DNA of 64,000 nt, from NCBI RefSeq assembly GCF_025790165.1, contig NZ_CP094970.1:2108001-2172000 (forward strand). The letters run 5' to 3'. The translations under genes and the position numbers were made by a program. Origin of the DNA: Solicola gregarius. Lineage in GTDB: Bacteria; Actinomycetota; Actinomycetes; Propionibacteriales; Nocardioidaceae. Positions 52,246 through 60,574 of this stretch are shown one piece after another. Within the stretch, counting starts at the first letter, position 1. Every line of letters begins with the position of its first letter. The notes under the pieces are model-generated. The model worked only from the letters and a program-made list of their open reading frames with translations. It was not told where the DNA came from and did not search any database.

Positions 52246-53802
52246 ATGAACGGACTCTCCCGCCGCGATGTGCTCCGCCTGGGAGCGTACGCGGCGGCGG
52301 GCGCCACCGGGCTCGGCTCGCTCACTGCCTGTGGCGCGGTGCCGCCCAAGCCCGACCCGAACGCCCCGCAGAAGCGCGGCGGCGTCCTCAGCCACGGTGC
52401 GACGGGCGGTGGGCTCAAGGACACCCTCGACCCGCACTCGCCGGTCACCAACCCCGACATCGCCCGCTGCCGCAACCTGTACGAGCCGCTGCTCGCCTGG
52501 GACGAGGACTACAAGATCCAACCGGCGTTGGCGAAAGCGGTGACCCCCAACAAGGACGCGACGGTCTGGACGGTCGAGCTCCGCGACGACGTGGTGTTCC
52601 ACAACGGCAAGACGATGACCGCCGACGACGTCCTGTCCACGCTCGCCCGCGTCGCAGATCCGAAGGCGCCGACGTCCGGTGGTGTCGAGCTCTCCGGCAT
52701 CTTGGACCTGAAGAACGCGCGGGCGCGCGGGCCGTACGTCGTCGAGCTACCGCTCTCCTCGCCGTACGCGGTGCTCGACCAGCTGCTGGCGGAGTACACC
52801 GTCGGGATCATCCCGGCCGACTTCGACGTCGCCAACCCGGTCGGCACCGGGGCGTTCAAGTACGACACGTTCCAGCCCGGCCTGCAGAGCAGCTTCCTGC
52901 GCCACGATGACTACTGGGGCGACCCGGCCTGGGTCGATGAGCTGCTGATCTTCGACTTCGCCGACGACTCCGCCAAGGTCAACGCGTTGCTCGCCGGCCA
53001 GGTGCAGAGCGTCGACAACCTGCCGTCGTACCTCGTCGACTCGATCTCCGACCAGGGCTCGTCGGCGCTCATCTCCGAGACCGGCGCGTGGGTGCCGTTC
53101 ACGATGCGCGTCGATGTCGCGCCGTTCAAGGACAACCGGGTACGCCAGGCCCTGCGGCTCATCGCCGACCGGCAGCAGATGATCGACCAGGCGCTCAACG
53201 GCTATGGCTTTCTCGGCAACGACCTGTACTCGCCGTTCGACCCGGCGTACGCCAAAGACCTGCCACAGCGCGAGCAAGACCTCGACAAGGCCAAGTCGCT
53301 GCTCAAGCAGGCCGGACAGTCGGACCTGCAGGTCGAGCTGGTCACCTCGACGGCCGTCGGTGCCGGAGGCGTCGAGTCGGCCAACCTGTTCGTCGACCAT
53401 GCTCGCGAGGCCGGTGTCGACGTACGCCTGACGAAGGCCGACCCCAACACGTTCTACGGCGAGCGCTACCTGTCGTGGCCGTTCGCGCAGGACTTCTGGA
53501 ACACCCGCAACTACATCCCGCAGGTAGCGGTGTGTGCGCAGAAGGGCGCGACGTACAACGAGACACACTTCGACGACCCGGACTTCAACGACCTGATCGC
53601 CACCGCCCGCCAGGAGACCGACGAGGCGAAGCGAAACCAGCTGTTGCAGGACGCGCAGGAGATCGAGTACGACACCGGCGGCTACATCATCTGGGGATTC
53701 AAGCGCCAGGTCGACGGCTACTCGAACCTCGTTCAGGGCTTCGTTCCGCATCGCTACATGCCCTGCACGTCGTTCGAGTTCCGGCGGGTGTCGTTCGTAT
53801 GA
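52246..53802 (+). CDS. Family 5 substrate-binding lipoprotein of an ABC importer
   Basis: The ATG at 52246 gives 518 residues with a combined twin-arginine (SRRDVLRLGAYAAAG) and lipobox (LTACG) signal. The body is a SBP_bac_5 protein: DTLDPHSPVTNPDIARCRNLYEPLLAWDED, then WTVELRDDVVFHNGKTMTADDV, GTGAFKYDTFQPG, DNRVRQALRLIADRQQMI. Family 5 proteins bind peptides, but some bind nickel, sugars or opines. Here the downstream genes form a carnitine-like pathway, so carnitine or a related betaine is a plausible ligand. This is inferred from context only. It is the first gene of a seven-gene plus-strand unit divergent from IclR. Confidence 0.9.
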   Translation: MNGLSRRDVLRLGAYAAAGATGLGSLTACGAVPPKPDPNAPQKRGGVLSHGATGGGLKDTLDPHSPVTNPDIARCRNLYEPLLAWDEDYKIQPALAKAVTPNKDATVWTVELRDDVVFHNGKTMTADDVLSTLARVADPKAPTSGGVELSGILDLKNARARGPYVVELPLSSPYAVLDQLLAEYTVGIIPADFDVANPVGTGAFKYDTFQPGLQSSFLRHDDYWGDPAWVDELLIFDFADDSAKVNALLAGQVQSVDNLPSYLVDSISDQGSSALISETGAWVPFTMRVDVAPFKDNRVRQALRLIADRQQMIDQALNGYGFLGNDLYSPFDPAYAKDLPQREQDLDKAKSLLKQAGQSDLQVELVTSTAVGAGGVESANLFVDHAREAGVDVRLTKADPNTFYGERYLSWPFAQDFWNTRNYIPQVAVCAQKGATYNETHFDDPDFNDLIATARQETDEAKRNQLLQDAQEIEYDTGGYIIWGFKRQVDGYSNLVQGFVPHRYMPCTSFEFRRVSFV

Positions 53803-53812
53803 GGACGAGACG

Positions 53813-54838
53813 ATGACCGACGCAGCGACAGTGAAGCCGATGGGCGCAGGGCCGCGCGTACGTTCCGCCCCGGCGGCATGGACCCTCTGGCTCGCCAGGC
53901 GACTCGGACTCGCCGTGCTGACCCTGTGGCTCACCTCGGTGCTGGTGTTCCTCGCGACCACCGCACTCGGCGATCCGGTCAAGGCGATCCTCGGAAAGAG
54001 CGCCGAGACCAGTCCCGCCCGCGCCGAGCAGATTCGTGCGCAGCTGAACCTCGACGACTCCATCTTCGAGCGGTACGCGCATTGGCTAGGCGGCTTGCTC
54101 ACGGGCGATCTGGGCACCTCGGTCGCCAACCAGCAGCCAGTCTCGGAACTCCTCGGTGACCGGGTGATCAACAGCGGCGTGCTGGTGCTCATCGCCGCGG
54201 TCGTGATGATCCCGATCGCGTTCGGCGTCGCGCTGATCTGTGCGAACGCGCGCGGCCGGCGTACCGACCAGGCGATTCAGCTGGTCCTACTCACGCTCGC
54301 GGGCCTGCCGGAGTTCGTCATCGGCATCCTGCTGGTTGCGGTCTTCTCGACGACGCTGTTGCACATTCTGCCCGCGGTGACGATCAGCGCCGGTGGTGAG
54401 TCCCCGTGGCAGAACCCCGCATCGATGATCCTTCCCGTCGCGACCCTCGTACTCGCGGTCGCGCCCTACATCATCCGGATCGTCCGCTCCACGTTGCTCG
54501 AGGTACTCGACAGCGACTACGTCGAGCTCGCGCGGTTGAAGGGCGTTCCCGAACGCGTCGTGCTGCGCAAGCATGCGCTACTCAACGCAATCGTCCCGGG
54601 CATCCAGGTCATCGCACTCCAGCTCGCCTGGCTTGCCGGCGGCGTCGTGATCGTCGAGTACCTCTTCTCGTACCCAGGCGTCGGCGCCAGCCTCGTCGAC
54701 TCCGTACGCAACAGCGACATCCCCATGGTGCAAGCCTTGGCGATGATCATCGCCGCGGTCTACGTGGTCGTGAACCTCGTTGCAGACGTGCTATCCATCC
54801 TGTTCACCCCGCGAGCGAGGACGGCGATCGGGTCATGA
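53813..54838 (+). CDS. ABC importer permease, DppB/OppB type
   Basis: The 341-residue protein has six membrane helices. The N-terminal extension is polar, then LGLAVLTLWLTSVLVFLATTALGDPVKAIL starts helix 1. A BPD_transp_1 domain (about 125-335) includes the coupling motif VELARLKGVPERVVLRKHALLNAI and GGVVIVEYLFSYPGVGASLVDSVRNSDIPMVQAL, both typical of DppB. The gene is 10 bp after the binding-protein gene and overlaps the next permease gene by 4 bp. Confidence 0.92.
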   Translation: MTDAATVKPMGAGPRVRSAPAAWTLWLARRLGLAVLTLWLTSVLVFLATTALGDPVKAILGKSAETSPARAEQIRAQLNLDDSIFERYAHWLGGLLTGDLGTSVANQQPVSELLGDRVINSGVLVLIAAVVMIPIAFGVALICANARGRRTDQAIQLVLLTLAGLPEFVIGILLVAVFSTTLLHILPAVTISAGGESPWQNPASMILPVATLVLAVAPYIIRIVRSTLLEVLDSDYVELARLKGVPERVVLRKHALLNAIVPGIQVIALQLAWLAGGVVIVEYLFSYPGVGASLVDSVRNSDIPMVQALAMIIAAVYVVVNLVADVLSILFTPRARTAIGS

Positions 54839-55668
54839 GTGTGCTCACCGTCGGCAACCTCAAGCGCATCACCGGGCAGGGCCGACTCCTGGTCGGCCTG
54901 ATCATCACGCTCGTCGTGGTGATCCTCGCGCTGGTCGGGCCGTGGCTGGCGCCGTACGGCGAGAACGAGATCGTCGGCAAGCCGTTCACCGAGGTCGGCT
55001 TCCTCGGCACCGATTACCTCGGGCAGGACGTCTGGAGCCGGCTGCTTTCCGGCGGCCGATCGATCCTGCTGATCTCCTTCCTTGCAACGCTTCTCGGCAT
55101 GGTGCTCGGCATCGTGATCGGAGTCGTCGCGGCGTACGTGGGCGGCTGGATCGACGACACGCTGATGCGACTCAACGACGTCGCACTCGCGTTCCCGCAG
55201 ATCCTGCTCGCGCTCCTCGTGCTCGCGGCTGTCGACCAGCCCACCTGGTGGATGATCGTGCTTCTGGTCGGCGTCTCGCATGCCCCGCGGGTCGCCCGGC
55301 TGGCGCGCGGCGTCGCGCTCGGTCTCGTCTCCCGCGACTTCGTGGCCTCTGCCGAGGCGCTGGGCGAGAGCCGCATTCGGGTCATGCTGGCCGAGGTGCT
55401 CCCCAACATGAACGCTCCGCTGCTCGCCGAGGCGGGTCTGCGGCTCACGTACTCGATCGGCATGGTCGCCGGCATCGGCTTCCTCGGGTTCTCGACCGAT
55501 CCGGGTGCCGCCGACTGGGGGCAGATGATCAACGAGAACCGGCTCGCGCTGCTGGTCCAGCCCTGGGGTGTGCTCGCGCCGGTGATCATGATCGGCGTCT
55601 TCACGATCGGCACGAACCTGATGGCCGACGGCATCACCCAGCTCGCAGCGAAGGGGGAGGAGTCATGA
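54835..55668 (+). CDS. ABC importer permease, DppC/OppC type
   Basis: The 277-residue protein starts at an ATG overlapping the previous stop by 4 bp. It has the DppC pattern: VVILALVGPWLAPYG in helix 1, FLGTDYLGQDVWSRLLSGGRSILLIS, and the coupling motif DFVASAEALGESRIRVMLAEVLPNM. A SGGRSILLISFLATLLGMVLG helix and late GADWGQMIN-like loop (AADWGQMINENRLAL) follow. It pairs with the DppB-like permease to form the channel. It overlaps the ATPase gene by 4 bp. Confidence 0.92.
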   Translation: MSVLTVGNLKRITGQGRLLVGLIITLVVVILALVGPWLAPYGENEIVGKPFTEVGFLGTDYLGQDVWSRLLSGGRSILLISFLATLLGMVLGIVIGVVAAYVGGWIDDTLMRLNDVALAFPQILLALLVLAAVDQPTWWMIVLLVGVSHAPRVARLARGVALGLVSRDFVASAEALGESRIRVMLAEVLPNMNAPLLAEAGLRLTYSIGMVAGIGFLGFSTDPGAADWGQMINENRLALLVQPWGVLAPVIMIGVFTIGTNLMADGITQLAAKGEES

Positions 55669-57470
55669 CGACAAAGCCTGATACGACCCCGGATACCGCA
55701 ACCGCGCTGAGCGCATGCACGGTCAACGGACTTCGCGTCGTCCTGTCCGGCAGCGAGATCGACGTCGTCGACGGCATCGACCTGGTCCTCGCACCCGGCG
55801 AGGTGGTCGGCCTGGTCGGCGAGTCCGGCTCGGGCAAGACGACCGTCGGCACGGCACTGTTGGGGTACGCGCGCGACGGCGCGTACATCGGGCAGGGCAG
55901 CGTGCTGCTCGACGATCGCGACGTCCTCGCACTCTCTTGGAAGGACGTACGCCAGCTGCGCGGCGAGGAGATCGCCTACGTCCCGCAGGACCCCGCATCC
56001 GCGCTGAACCCGAGCATCCGCATCGGCCGGCAGATCGTCGAGCTGCTCGAGCTGCGCAACGTCGGTACGTCCGACGAGCGGCTCGAGCGTGCTCGTGAGG
56101 GCCTCGCCGAGGTCGGCCTACCGAATGACGACGAGTTCCTGCATCGGTTCCCACATCAGCTGTCGGGCGGACAGGTGCAGCGGGTCGCGCTCGCGATGGC
56201 GTTCCTGCCTCGTCCGAAGGTGCTCGTACTCGACGAGCCGACCACCGGTCTCGATGTCACGACGCAGGGCATGGTGCTCGACACGATGAACCAGCTGTGC
56301 CGGAGCCACCAGGTTGCGGCGCTGTACGTCACGCACGACCTTGCCGTGATCGGCAACATCGCCGACCGGGTCGCGGTGATGTACGCCGGGCGGATCGTCG
56401 AGCTCGGCTCGCGAAGCGACATCTTCGACAACCCGTCACATCCGTACACCCGCGCACTCCTCGATGCGATCCCCCACCTCTCGCGGGCCCGTGCCCTCGG
56501 CGGCATCCCCGGGCGTACGCCTGGGCCGGGTCGTCGACCGGAGGGGTGCCGCTTCCACGACCGCTGCTCGGAGGCGGTCGAGGCATGTGCGACGACCGAT
56601 CCCGAACCGGTCGCGATCGCACCCGGACACACGGCGCGTTGCATCCGTACGACCCAGATCGGCAGCTGGGACATCAATCTCGGCACCGTCCCGGACTCCG
56701 ACCCGGCAGCGGAACGCGATGTCATGCTGTCGATCGACGGCCTCGACGTGTTCTACGGCCGCAAGCAGGTCGTCTTCGACGTCTCGTTCGACCTGGCGAG
56801 GTCGGAGTGCGTCGCCCTCGTTGGTGAGTCGGGCAGCGGCAAGACGACGATCTCGCGTTGCGTCGGAGGTCTGCACAAGAACTGGTCGGGCTCCATCAGG
56901 TTCGATGAGCACGCGTTGGCCAAGGGAGCGCGCACGCGGCCGGCCGCGGACCGCAAGCGGGTGCAGTACATCTTCCAGAACCCATACCTGTCGTTGAATC
57001 CGAGGCTGACGATCGAGCAGATCGTACGTCGACCGATGGAGCTCTTCGGGTTGGCGAAGGGCAAGGAGGCGACGGACCGCGTCGTCGAGCTGCTCGAGGC
57101 GGTAGCACTCGGCCCGACGGTCCTGAAGCTGCAGACCAGCCGACTGTCCGGTGGCGAACGGCAGCGCGTCGCGATCGCCCGGGCCCTCGCCGCACAGCCC
57201 GACGTGCTCGTCTGCGACGAGATCACGTCCGCGCTCGACGTGTCTGTTCAGGGCGCGATCGTCTCGCTGCTGGAAGACCTCCGCAAACACCGCGGCATCA
57301 GCATGCTGTTCGTGACGCACAACCTCGCCCTCGTCAGGTCGATCGCGGCCCGAATCCAGATCCTCAACACCGGAAGGGTTGTGGAGTCCGGCTCGGTCGT
57401 CGAGGTGATGGACGATCCGCGTGAGGAGTACACCCGCAACCTGCTCGCGAACAGTCCCCGGATCGACTGA
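55665..57470 (+). CDS. Fused DppD-DppF-type ABC ATPase
   Basis: This 601-residue protein holds two complete ABC ATPase domains. The first has Walker A GESGSGKTT, signature LSGGQVQRV, and Walker B VLVLDEPTTGLD, ending with a cysteine-rich oligopeptide-transporter C-terminal segment (CRFHDRCSEAVEAC, then ARCIR). The second repeats GESGSGKTT, LSGGERQRV and VLVCDEITSALD. DppD and DppF are separate proteins in many bacteria; the fused form is common in actinobacteria. The second half lacks its own CxxC oligopeptide tail. It completes the importer with one binding protein and two permeases. Confidence 0.92.
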   Translation: MTTKPDTTPDTATALSACTVNGLRVVLSGSEIDVVDGIDLVLAPGEVVGLVGESGSGKTTVGTALLGYARDGAYIGQGSVLLDDRDVLALSWKDVRQLRGEEIAYVPQDPASALNPSIRIGRQIVELLELRNVGTSDERLERAREGLAEVGLPNDDEFLHRFPHQLSGGQVQRVALAMAFLPRPKVLVLDEPTTGLDVTTQGMVLDTMNQLCRSHQVAALYVTHDLAVIGNIADRVAVMYAGRIVELGSRSDIFDNPSHPYTRALLDAIPHLSRARALGGIPGRTPGPGRRPEGCRFHDRCSEAVEACATTDPEPVAIAPGHTARCIRTTQIGSWDINLGTVPDSDPAAERDVMLSIDGLDVFYGRKQVVFDVSFDLARSECVALVGESGSGKTTISRCVGGLHKNWSGSIRFDEHALAKGARTRPAADRKRVQYIFQNPYLSLNPRLTIEQIVRRPMELFGLAKGKEATDRVVELLEAVALGPTVLKLQTSRLSGGERQRVAIARALAAQPDVLVCDEITSALDVSVQGAIVSLLEDLRKHRGISMLFVTHNLALVRSIAARIQILNTGRVVESGSVVEVMDDPREEYTRNLLANSPRID

Positions 57471-57475
57471 GCGTC

Positions 57476-57604
57476 ATGAGCTCCCGCACCACCGGGTCTC
57501 AGCCGGCGGAGCTCCGGCTGATCGATCCGCACCGGTCGGTCGACCAGGCGTACGAGCGCGGGCACAGCGATGACGGCAAACGCCGGCATTTCCGAACGGG
57601 TTGA
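57476..57604 (+). CDS. Small open reading frame of 42 codons (uncertain)
   Basis: An ATG five bases after the ATPase stop opens 42 codons ending at TGA (57602-57604). The product is polar and charged with no membrane helix: it ends in KRRHFRTG. No clear ribosome-binding site is present beyond the proximity of the upstream stop. It lies between two genes of the same operon in a 161-bp gap. It may be a real small protein or just spacer; the next gene's strong AGGAGG follows it. Confidence 0.25.
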   Translation: MSSRTTGSQPAELRLIDPHRSVDQAYERGHSDDGKRRHFRTG

Positions 57605-57631
57605 GAAGTAGCACAACAAGAGGAGGTCACT

Positions 57632-58519
57632 GTGAATCGCAACGTCATCATCACGTGCGCCCTGACGGGCGCGGGCGACACCGTCGGACGGTCGGAGCAT
57701 GTTCCAGTGACCCCGGAACAGATAGCGGAGTCGGGCATCGCCGCCGCGCGCGCGGGGGCGGCCATCGTGCACGTACACGTACGCGATCCTCAGACGGGGC
57801 AGGGATCTCGCGATGTCGCGCTGTACCGCGAGGCGGTCGAGCGAATCCGCGACAGTGGTGTCGACGTCGTCGTCAACACCACCGCCGGGATGGGCGGCGA
57901 TCTGATGGTCGACCCGCAGCGGCCGACCAACCACCTTGAAGGCACCGACCTCGTGAACGGGGTGGAGAGGCTCGCGCACGTCGAGGAGCTCGTGCCCGAC
58001 ATCTGCACGCTCGACTGCGGCAGCCTCAACTTCGGCGACGGCAGCCTCGTGTACGTCAGCACGCCGGACATCCTGCGCGAGGGCGCGAAGCGCATCCAGG
58101 AGCTCGGCGTACGCGTCGAGATGGAGATCTTCGACACCGGGCACCTGTGGTTCGCCAAGCGGCTCGTCGAAGAGGGACTGATCGACGCGCCGGCGATGTT
58201 CCAGCTGTGCATGGACATCCCGTACGGCGCACCGGCCGATCCGGCGTTGCTGGCGACGATGGTCAACCAACTGCCCGACGGCGCGGTGTGGGCGTCCTTC
58301 GCGCTGGGTCGGATGCAGATGCCGTGGGTCGCGCAGTCGGTGCTGCTCGGCGGTCACGTACGGGTCGGGCTCGAGGACAACCTGTATCTGAGCAAGGGAG
58401 TCAAGGCGACCAACGCGCAGCTCGTCGAACGTGCGCGCACCATCGTCGAGTCGATGGGTGCGTCGATCGCATCGCCCGACGAGGCGCGCGAGATCCTCAA
58501 CCTGAAGCCGAAGGCCTGA
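57632..58519 (+). CDS. BKACE-type beta-keto acid cleavage enzyme (probably dehydrocarnitine)
   Basis: The GTG at 57632 with AGGAGG five bases upstream gives 295 residues of the DUF849/BKACE TIM-barrel family, which cleaves a beta-keto acid with acetyl-CoA to acetoacetate and a new CoA ester. Seen are [13 protein letters not shown], the zinc-binding [46 protein letters not shown] and [16 protein letters not shown]. Neighbouring L-carnitine dehydrogenase and thioesterase genes point to 3-dehydrocarnitine as substrate, giving betainyl-CoA. It is translationally linked to the dehydrogenase gene (1 bp apart). Confidence 0.87.
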   Translation: MNRNVIITCALTGAGDTVGRSEHVPVTPEQIAESGIAAARAGAAIVHVHVRDPQTGQGSRDVALYREAVERIRDSGVDVVVNTTAGMGGDLMVDPQRPTNHLEGTDLVNGVERLAHVEELVPDICTLDCGSLNFGDGSLVYVSTPDILREGAKRIQELGVRVEMEIFDTGHLWFAKRLVEEGLIDAPAMFQLCMDIPYGAPADPALLATMVNQLPDGAVWASFALGRMQMPWVAQSVLLGGHVRVGLEDNLYLSKGVKATNAQLVERARTIVESMGASIASPDEAREILNLKPKA

Positions 58520-58520
58520 C

Positions 58521-59468
58521 ATGGGCGCCGAACGCGTTGCCCCCGCCGACGTACGTACGGTGGCGTGCGTCGGTGCCGGCGTCATCGGCGGTGGCTGGGT
58601 CGCCTACTTCCTCGCGCGCGGGTACCGGGTGGTGGCATGGGACCCGGCCGCCGATGCGGAGCAGCGGCTTCGGCACTTGGTCGACCGCGCGTGGCCCGCA
58701 CTGACCGAGCTCGGCCTCGCCGAGGGCGCCAGCATCGACAACCTGACGTACGAGGCGGAGCTGGCCGACGCGGTCGCCGAGGCCGACGTCGTGCAGGAGA
58801 GCGCGCCCGAGGAACTCGAGCTCAAACGTCGGCTGCTCGCCGACATCGACGCGGTCACGCCGCCGCAGGTGGTGATCTCGTCGTCGACATCGGGATTCGG
58901 CATGACCGAGATGCAGGTCAATTGCGCGCACCCGGAGCGCACCGTCGTGGCGCACCCGTTCAACCCGCCGTACCTGATCCCGCTCGTCGAGGTCGTCGGC
59001 GGGGAGCAGACCGCCGCCGACGTCGTCGCGTGGACGTCGGAGTTCTTCCGGCTCGCCGGCAAGTCGGTGATCACGATGGATCGGGAGGTGCCGGGCTTCA
59101 TCGCCAACCGCTTGCAGGAGGCGCTGTGGCGCGAGGCGCTTCACATGGTGGCGGCCGGTGAGGCGACGGTCGAGCAGATCGACCAGTCGATCACCGACGG
59201 ACCGGGCTTGCGTTGGCCGATCCAAGGCCCGTGCCTCACGTTCCATCTGGCCGGCGGGCAGGGCGGGATGGCGCACATGCTCGACCACTTCGGCCCGTCG
59301 CTGCAGGCACCCTGGACGCGTCTGGAGTCGACCGAGCTGACCACCGAGCTGCGCGACGCCATGGTCGAGGGATGCGAGCGCGAGGCAGGGGATCGAAGCA
59401 TCGACGATCTCGTCGCCGAGCGCGACCGCGGCGTCATCGCCGTGCTGCGGTCGCTGGGACGCGCATGA
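58521..59468 (+). CDS. L-carnitine dehydrogenase-like 3-hydroxyacyl-CoA dehydrogenase-fold enzyme
   Basis: The 315-residue protein has an NAD-binding N-terminus (VACVGAGVIGGGWVAYFLARGYRVVAWDP), the ESAPEELELKRRLLADI segment, the catalytic histidine region VVAHPFNPPYLIPLVEVV, and PGFIANRLQEALWREALHMV, followed by the helical dimer domain. Short-chain 3-hydroxyacyl-CoA dehydrogenases and L-carnitine dehydrogenases share this fold. Between a BKACE gene and a thioesterase gene it best fits carnitine dehydrogenase, which oxidises L-carnitine to 3-dehydrocarnitine with NAD. It overlaps the thioesterase gene by 4 bp. Confidence 0.87.
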   Translation: MGAERVAPADVRTVACVGAGVIGGGWVAYFLARGYRVVAWDPAADAEQRLRHLVDRAWPALTELGLAEGASIDNLTYEAELADAVAEADVVQESAPEELELKRRLLADIDAVTPPQVVISSSTSGFGMTEMQVNCAHPERTVVAHPFNPPYLIPLVEVVGGEQTAADVVAWTSEFFRLAGKSVITMDREVPGFIANRLQEALWREALHMVAAGEATVEQIDQSITDGPGLRWPIQGPCLTFHLAGGQGGMAHMLDHFGPSLQAPWTRLESTELTTELRDAMVEGCEREAGDRSIDDLVAERDRGVIAVLRSLGRA

Positions 59469-59896
59469 TCGCCTGGCGTGAGCGCGTACGCGACGAGTGG
59501 ATCGACTACAACGGGCATCTCACCGAGGGCTACTACGGCGTCGTGTTCGGCAACGCGACGGACGCCGTACTCGACCACCTCGGCCTCGATGCCGCGTACC
59601 GCGAGGCGAACGACTCGTCGATGTACACGGTCGAGGCGCACGTACGCTTCCTCGCCGAGGTGCCGCCCGGTGTCGAGCTGGAGGTGCGGTCCTCGGTCAT
59701 CGGCGTTTCGGACAAGCTGCTGCGGATCTGGCACGAGATGTGGCTCGACGATCGGCTATGTGCGACGCAGGAGTCGCTCGGCCTGCACGTGACGGGCCGT
59801 CGGTCAGCGCCGTTCCCCGACGACGTCGTGTCGCGGATCGCGGCCGAGGTCGTGCGCGTTCCGGATGACGCCGGCCGCAGCATTCGCGGCGGCTAG
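59465..59896 (+). CDS. Hotdog-fold thioesterase (probably betainyl-CoA)
   Basis: The 143-residue protein has the 4HBT hotdog fold: VRDEWIDYNGHLTEGYYGVVFGNATDAVLDHLG with the DYNGHL catalytic segment in which aspartate and histidine lie, then YTVEAHVRFLAEVPPGVELEV. In carnitine catabolic clusters the thioesterase hydrolyses betainyl-CoA to glycine betaine and CoA. Its ATG overlaps the dehydrogenase stop by 4 bp. Its last four bases overlap the convergent GNAT gene. Products of the three enzymes and the importer together would convert L-carnitine to glycine betaine. Confidence 0.85.
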   Translation: MIAWRERVRDEWIDYNGHLTEGYYGVVFGNATDAVLDHLGLDAAYREANDSSMYTVEAHVRFLAEVPPGVELEVRSSVIGVSDKLLRIWHEMWLDDRLCATQESLGLHVTGRRSAPFPDDVVSRIAAEVVRVPDDAGRSIRGG

Positions 59897-60417
59897 AGCG
59901 TCAGCCGGAAGAGAACTCCTTCACCGCCCGTGAAGGTCACGCCGGGTACGCGTACGTCTCGCGTGTGCTCCTCGAAGCCGAAGCGGTCGTGCAAGGCGAT
60001 CGAGGCACGGTTGCGCGCGTTCGCGAAGTACCAGACGACGTCACTGCGCTCGCGCGCCCACTCGAGCCGCGCCGCCGTGAGCGCGTACGCCAGACCCTGT
60101 CGGCGCCATGCCTCGGCGATCACGACTCCGCCGAGATAGAGCCCGTCGGGAGGGGACCCCTCGTCGAACGTCAGCTCGCGGATCAGTCCGAACCCGACGA
60201 CGCCGTCGTCGATGGTGCCGACGTGGAGGGCGCTGGTCTCGGCATCGATGTGCCGGCGGAGCCGTTCGGCACGTTCGGCTCGCTCGCCGCCGTCCCGTGT
60301 GACAGAGAGCGCGGCGACCGTCTCGATGTCACTCGGCCGCGCCAGTCGTACGCTCCCGGGCCACACCGCATGCCGAGGACGCGGGTCGTACGCGGCGAAC
60401 AGATCGCTCCCACTCAC
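59893..60417 (-). CDS. GNAT-family N-acetyltransferase
   Basis: A GTG start gives 174 residues. The GNAT fold is seen as VRLARPSDIETVAALSVTRDG, SALHVGTIDDGVVGFGLI, then YLGGVVIAEAWRRQGLAYALTAARLEWAR where RRQGLA forms the acetyl-CoA pyrophosphate loop, and NRASIALHDRFGFEE near the end. It is a soluble acetyltransferase with unknown substrate. It is convergent with the thioesterase gene, overlapping by 4 bp, and is transcribed away from the HNH gene. Confidence 0.87.
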   Translation of the reverse strand: MSGSDLFAAYDPRPRHAVWPGSVRLARPSDIETVAALSVTRDGGERAERAERLRRHIDAETSALHVGTIDDGVVGFGLIRELTFDEGSPPDGLYLGGVVIAEAWRRQGLAYALTAARLEWARERSDVVWYFANARNRASIALHDRFGFEEHTRDVRVPGVTFTGGEGVLFRLTL

Positions 60418-60574
60418 GTCGACTCCAGACGTTCACTACACAACGCGCCGACGCTACCTCGGCGACGTCGGCCGACTCGGATCGGATCCAAGCGTTATCC
60501 GACTGTGACCAGTCAACAGCTCGTACGACGCAGATCCACCCCCGACTGTCAGACCCGCCCTCTAGTCTTTTCGT

